Shown here piece after piece: positions 60,053 through 64,000 of a stretch of DNA of 64,000 bases. The DNA lies in NCBI GenBank assembly GCA_003864495.1, contig ML133426.1, positions 2,356,001-2,420,000 of the forward strand. Reading direction: 5' to 3'. This DNA is from Nemopilema nomurai. Its lineage: Eukaryota; Cnidaria; Scyphozoa; Rhizostomeae; Rhizostomatidae. Position numbers and translations under genes: made by a program. Below the pieces are notes generated by a model that had not been told where the DNA came from, did no database searches, and saw nothing but the letters and a program-made list of their open reading frames with translations. Each line of letters begins with the position of its first letter. The first letter of the stretch is position 1.

Positions 60053-60337
60053 CTTTTCTACCACGATCGACTGCGACCTCCACTTCTCAATCGCCAAATT
60101 TCGCTGAACCGGAAATGAGCATACCTACAACTTTTTCGATAACGCTGTAGTGAAGATGAGGCTAGTCGCCCTTTGTTCTCAGCGCAGTCTCATTTCCACG
60201 ATCTTTGCTTCAACAAATGGATTTCCCCTTGGCGTGCGCCTTCAACAAATGGATTTCCCCTTGGCGTAAGCAAGGGCAAACTAACCTTCCCGAGCTCAAA
60301 AAGTTGCCGCCAACCAAATCTGGATGTAGATGAACGT
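60053..60337. promoter_or_regulatory. Shared upstream region of a divergent gene pair
   Basis: The start codons of the minus-strand small gene (60052) and the TRAF gene (60338) are only 285 bp apart and point away from each other, so one bidirectional promoter is likely. A 32-bp direct repeat (CAACAAATGGATTTCCCCTT at 60211 and again at 60243) and a short upstream ATG frame (60155 on) lie in the TRAF leader. No TATA box was seen. Confidence 0.5.
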
Positions 60338-63300
60338 ATGGCTGTGACAAATTTAAGGAATTTCAACGAAAAAACGTATGTTTACTTCCAGGAGTTCCAT
60401 TTTGAAAGCCCAGTGAAGGATTCGCTGAAATGCAAACTTTGCAAAAAGCTACTTGTTGACCCGTTGCAGCTCGAATGTGGACATAGGTGAGGCCAGCTTC
60501 CTTCTTTATTTTCCCATTCGGGGCAACTAATGCTAGGGAAGGTTCGAGAAAACATTTATTTTTGACAAAAATTCGTTTTAAAAAACTCGTTACCACCACC
60601 CTGCCACACTCATTTTACCACACCCATATTCGTCGAATAAGCGAATATTCGTTAAATTTTAAGCCGAATAACCGAATAGAAATATCCGAAGGTTTGGACA
60701 GCCCTAGTAGAAGGATTAAGTTTTCTAGCCAAAAAAGTTTTAGATATTGATTAAGTTTTAGAAATTGATATCAATTTGCATAATGAGGCCTGAATGAGGT
60801 TGTCTATTGTTTTTGGCGTTTAAGCGCCAAATTCGAAATCTTTATCTTTCAAGGTCTATAATTAAAACCTATGCAAATTCAGCAGTAGGCACGTCTACAA
60901 CGTTGAAGGTGTTGTGGTAGGGATCCATGGCCCCAGCCTTTTAACAAATTGTTCCTTTTCAAGTTTATCACAACTATTTATTCCTTTTCTGTTTACTTTT
61001 ATCCTTTGTCCGTTCCGTTTCAAAGTAGTTGTGGGGATGTATAATAAAAGAAATCTCTCTTTAAGTAATTTTATCTCAGATTTACTTTCAAATTTGTCAG
61101 TTAATTCTCAATGGTATTGAGTAGTTTCTTCGTTCCCATTTATATTCAAATTTCATGCCCATACATCAAATATTGACAAAGATGTAAGACACCAAAACTA
61201 ACTTGAGTGAATTCTAAAGACGTTTACTTAAATCTGTCATTTTAATCTTGGCCTGGTGAGACATTTAAATATTAAAATTTGCAATGCTTTGATGTTGGAA
61301 ATCCAGCATCCTATTTAGAACACAACAGCTGTGTGAAGCCCCAGGGAATGAACCATTTGTAGGTCAGTAAGCATCACTCTGATAAAAATTTGAAGCTAAA
61401 TAATCTACAAGTGCTTTACAAAAAATAGCCAATCTTTTCCAAGCTGAAATATGGCATAATTTCAGTTTGTAGTATTTTGGCAAGGTTAAATTTCTAGTTG
61501 TCATTTTTCACATTTTAAATAAATTTCCTTCCACCTTTTTGTATATTTTGTCAGCAGCTCCTGCAGCGACAGAATTTTACACATTTGCCCCTTCTTATCA
61601 AATGTCTGACCTTCTTGTATCTTTATCATACCCGACGATAATTTTACATTTTTCATTCTCTGCAAATCTTTCTGATCTTGGTTCATATTATTTCTCATTA
61701 TTTTCTGATGAATTTTTCTTACACGGCTTCCACCTAATTTTCTTTGCTACATTCATGGAATCACTTCTCACAAGTTTTTCTAGGCTTATCTTTTGACTAT
61801 TTGTGTATGAATATTTTGTGTAGTACACTTTCCCTATTTGCCATGCACTCTAGAAAAAACTCTCATATAACTCTCATTTCTCATATAACAAATGAAACTA
61901 TTTTTTAAACATTATGTTTATAAGAGCAGATCATAAAATGTTACAGAAATAGTGGTAAAAGAATCTTTTACTCATTTAGATAGCACACTTTTCTAGTATC
62001 CAAGGAAATATTCCAACAGACTTTCCACTTCTCTTGGCATCCTTTTTTTTCAAAGTATCCAAGGAATTTGGAATAACAGGACTCAGTCGCCACTTCAGTG
62101 CAAATTTGACCCTGGGTGTCAACTCAATTGTGGATTAACTCTATTAGTGGAGTTGATAAATGGATAGCACAAGCTTTAGTTTGAGGCAAAGTTTGTGGAG
62201 ACTATCCGTATTTATCAACATCTAGCAGCCTTTCTTTATAGTTTTTTAACATCTAGCTCGTATTTATAAATACCTAACATCCTCTCTTCTCATTTCAAAG
62301 AATGGCACGAAATGGTTCTTTTATTTTCTTGCAGCAATAAATTATTATGCCTAAATCCCCAGACCTTTGTTTGTGTTAGTGTCATCAGCTGCTTTTGCTG
62401 TAAAAACGAAGATTATGTTTAATGGGGCTTTTTGATGTTGGAAATATTCTTCTTCCAGCTTTGAAGTCATGCTTTTAGGCTATTATTCATATGCTTGAAT
62501 CACTACCTATTTCTTTAAAAAATGTACCATCCCTTCCTTTTAGGATGTGCAAGCCATGCTTGGAGAGTCTGCCTGTGGCCACAAGCCGAGAAGCAAAACT
62601 CTGTCCAATAGATTTGGAAGAAATTGCTTTATATTTTCCAGATAGATCAGCCCTCCTGCAGATTATTCAGTTGAGGGTTTTCTGCACATTTCGAAAGCAG
62701 GGCTGTTGTTGGGTTGGCATGATAGTTGAGTTTGTTGCACACTTAGAGGGTGCCTGCAAATTCGCTTCCGACTGGAAAGTGTGCGACTTCTCTGTTATAG
62801 GCTGTGAAAGGAAGGGATTTGCGGATGCTATGCGCGAACACTACGAGAAAGACTGCGCGGTGCACCTGTCGTGCCTGGCGGAGGTGCTCAAGAAACTAGG
62901 CATTGCGAATGGGCAGGCGCGCTCCGTCGAAGAGAGCATGTCGTTTACGTACAATGAATGTCAGGACAAGATTAAAGAGGACAACGATAGCCTCTTAGCG
63001 ATGCGAACTTCAATTCAAGGCTTTAGCGCTGATCTTGATAATGTTCAGTCGCAACTGACTAGGCATAGCGGTTTGGAAGCCAAATCTGATTTAGTTAACC
63101 AAGAATCGAATGTATCCACAACATTAGCATTAGCACATGTAAAGGACCTGGGGAAGTGTTTCGAATCACTCGAAGCAGAGATAGGACAAATAGAGATTGC
63201 ACTAAGTGAAAGAAAAGCCAGGACTGTAGACGTTTCTTCTAATCCAACGCTGATTACAGCTCAAGCCGAAAGCGTCTCCAAATTAAAAAGCCTCGAAAAG

Positions 63301-63819
63301 GAGCGAAAGAATCGGAAAGAAAACCTAGCAGAAATTGACTTGAAAATTCGTTTGTTTCAGGCAACGACTTACAGTGGAAAATATGTATGGAAAATTGACA
63401 ATTATTTCCGTCGAATGACGGAAGCTAAAGAAGAAAAAATAGTCGAGTTGTTTTCACCGCCTTTGTTTAGTCACCATTTCGGGTACAGGGTGTCGTGCAA
63501 GATTTGTTTGAATGGCAAGGCGCCTAAAGACGGTTATGGTACCCACGTCGCTTTTTATATGATACTAATGAAAGGAGAGTACGATGCTCTCCTCCAATTT
63601 CCGTTCCCGAGGACATTTCGTGCAACGTTGCTTGCTGAAGACCAACGTCATAATATAGAGAAGGTGATCGAGCCGACCAGTGGCGAGGCCTTCCAAAGGC
63701 CAGCACGTGAGATGAACACTCCGGTTGGATACGAAAAGTTTGTCTCTCATCAGGAATTGGCTTCTGGTCGCTACATTTGGGATGGTTCACTCTTCCTTAA
63801 AATTGATTTTTCGAAATAG
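60338..63819 (+). CDS. TRAF-family signalling protein (RING, zinc fingers, coiled coil, MATH)
   Basis: Two exons, 60338-60486 and 62544-63819, join in phase inside the RING finger (ECGHR|MCKPC), giving 474 residues. The RING has C32, C35, C47, H49, C52, C55, C70 and D73, the C..D ending usual in TRAFs. Cys/His-rich TRAF zinc fingers follow (about 90-165). A Glu/Leu/Ser-rich coiled coil (about 175-320) comes next. A C-terminal MATH/TRAF-C domain starts at YSGKYVWKIDNY (about 326) and ends RYIWDGSLFLKIDF. Known TRAFs bind TNF-receptor or Toll/IL-1 pathway tails and act as E3 ligases or adaptors in the cytoplasm. Which human TRAF is closest was not decided. No broken residue was seen. Confidence 0.93.
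60487..62543. other. TRAF intron 1
   Basis: A 2-kb AT-rich intron interrupting the RING. Nothing else was supported; short frames such as 61539-61796 are Phe/Leu-rich by composition. Confidence 0.6.
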
Positions 63820-64000
63820 CACCTCTCCTTTGCGATTTTGTTTGTTGAATTGTTTGGCAGAAATTAACAATAGTCCCATCTCAAAACTACGGTTTTCTAA
63901 AGTTGCCTTTATTTGTCCGTGGGTTGCTGTCAACACCGTAAGCCGCTCTTACACGGTCAAATTTTGTCGAATTCGACCATGTCGAATCAAGTTTTTTCAG
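63820..64000. other. Sequence after the TRAF stop
   Basis: TRAF 3' flank to the window edge. No polyadenylation signal or further gene is clear in this short stretch. Confidence 0.5.

Overview
This window is nuclear DNA of an invertebrate animal, most likely an anthozoan cnidarian (coral or sea anemone). Genes are split by GT-AG introns, intergenic DNA is AT-rich, and DNA transposons are abundant. One gene has the PAN/Apple plus fibrinogen-like layout typical of cnidarian secreted and skeletal-matrix proteins. No CRISPR array, operon, rRNA or tRNA gene was seen. The taxon call is inference; the gene calls rest on exon-by-exon reading with matching splice phases.

Layout, left to right. (1) 280-5318 (+): the C-terminal half (8 exons) of pyruvate carboxylase, with a 36-copy 19-bp minisatellite in its first visible intron. 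(2) 5.3-9.0 kb: gene-free, with a 16-bp tandem repeat and a 102/143-bp satellite. (3) 9100-12239 (+): a complete four-exon NPC2 cholesterol-transfer protein gene. (4) 13.7-20.1 kb: nested mobile DNA. It holds a 1.2-kb LTR element lacking genes, then a decayed hAT transposon split by a 1.57-kb palindromic element, then a candidate TIR element. All but the last have clear target-site duplications. (5) 21269-23180 (-): a secreted PAN/fibrinogen-like protein gene with a 22-nt micro-exon. (6) 27.6-30.2 kb: a Polinton/Maverick remnant with pieces of DNA polymerase B and major capsid protein. (7) 31847-37037 (-): a complete 12-exon FAM98 gene ending in an RGG tail. (8) 37.4-42.9 kb: hAT MITEs, a deleted hAT copy and a Harbinger-like MITE with perfect 100-bp inverted repeats. 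(9) 43054-44370 (+): an intronless MFSD10-like transporter. (10) 46.7-47.8 kb: a dead non-LTR retrotransposon 3' end. (11) 47948-55310 (+): an 11-exon kelch-repeat protein gene with an unrecognised N-terminal region and a possible alternative last exon. (12) 57.5-58.9 kb: a hAT MITE and an LTR relic. (13) 59606-60052 (-) and 60338-63819 (+): a small unrecognised gene head-to-head with a TRAF-family signalling protein (RING, zinc fingers, coiled coil, MATH).

The host genes do not form one pathway: mitochondrial anaplerosis, lysosomal sterol transfer, secreted matrix or recognition protein, RNA processing, membrane transport, kelch scaffold and TNF-receptor-type signalling. The most striking structure is the transposon layering. 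Several elements have exact target-site duplications, so their boundaries and order of insertion can be read directly.
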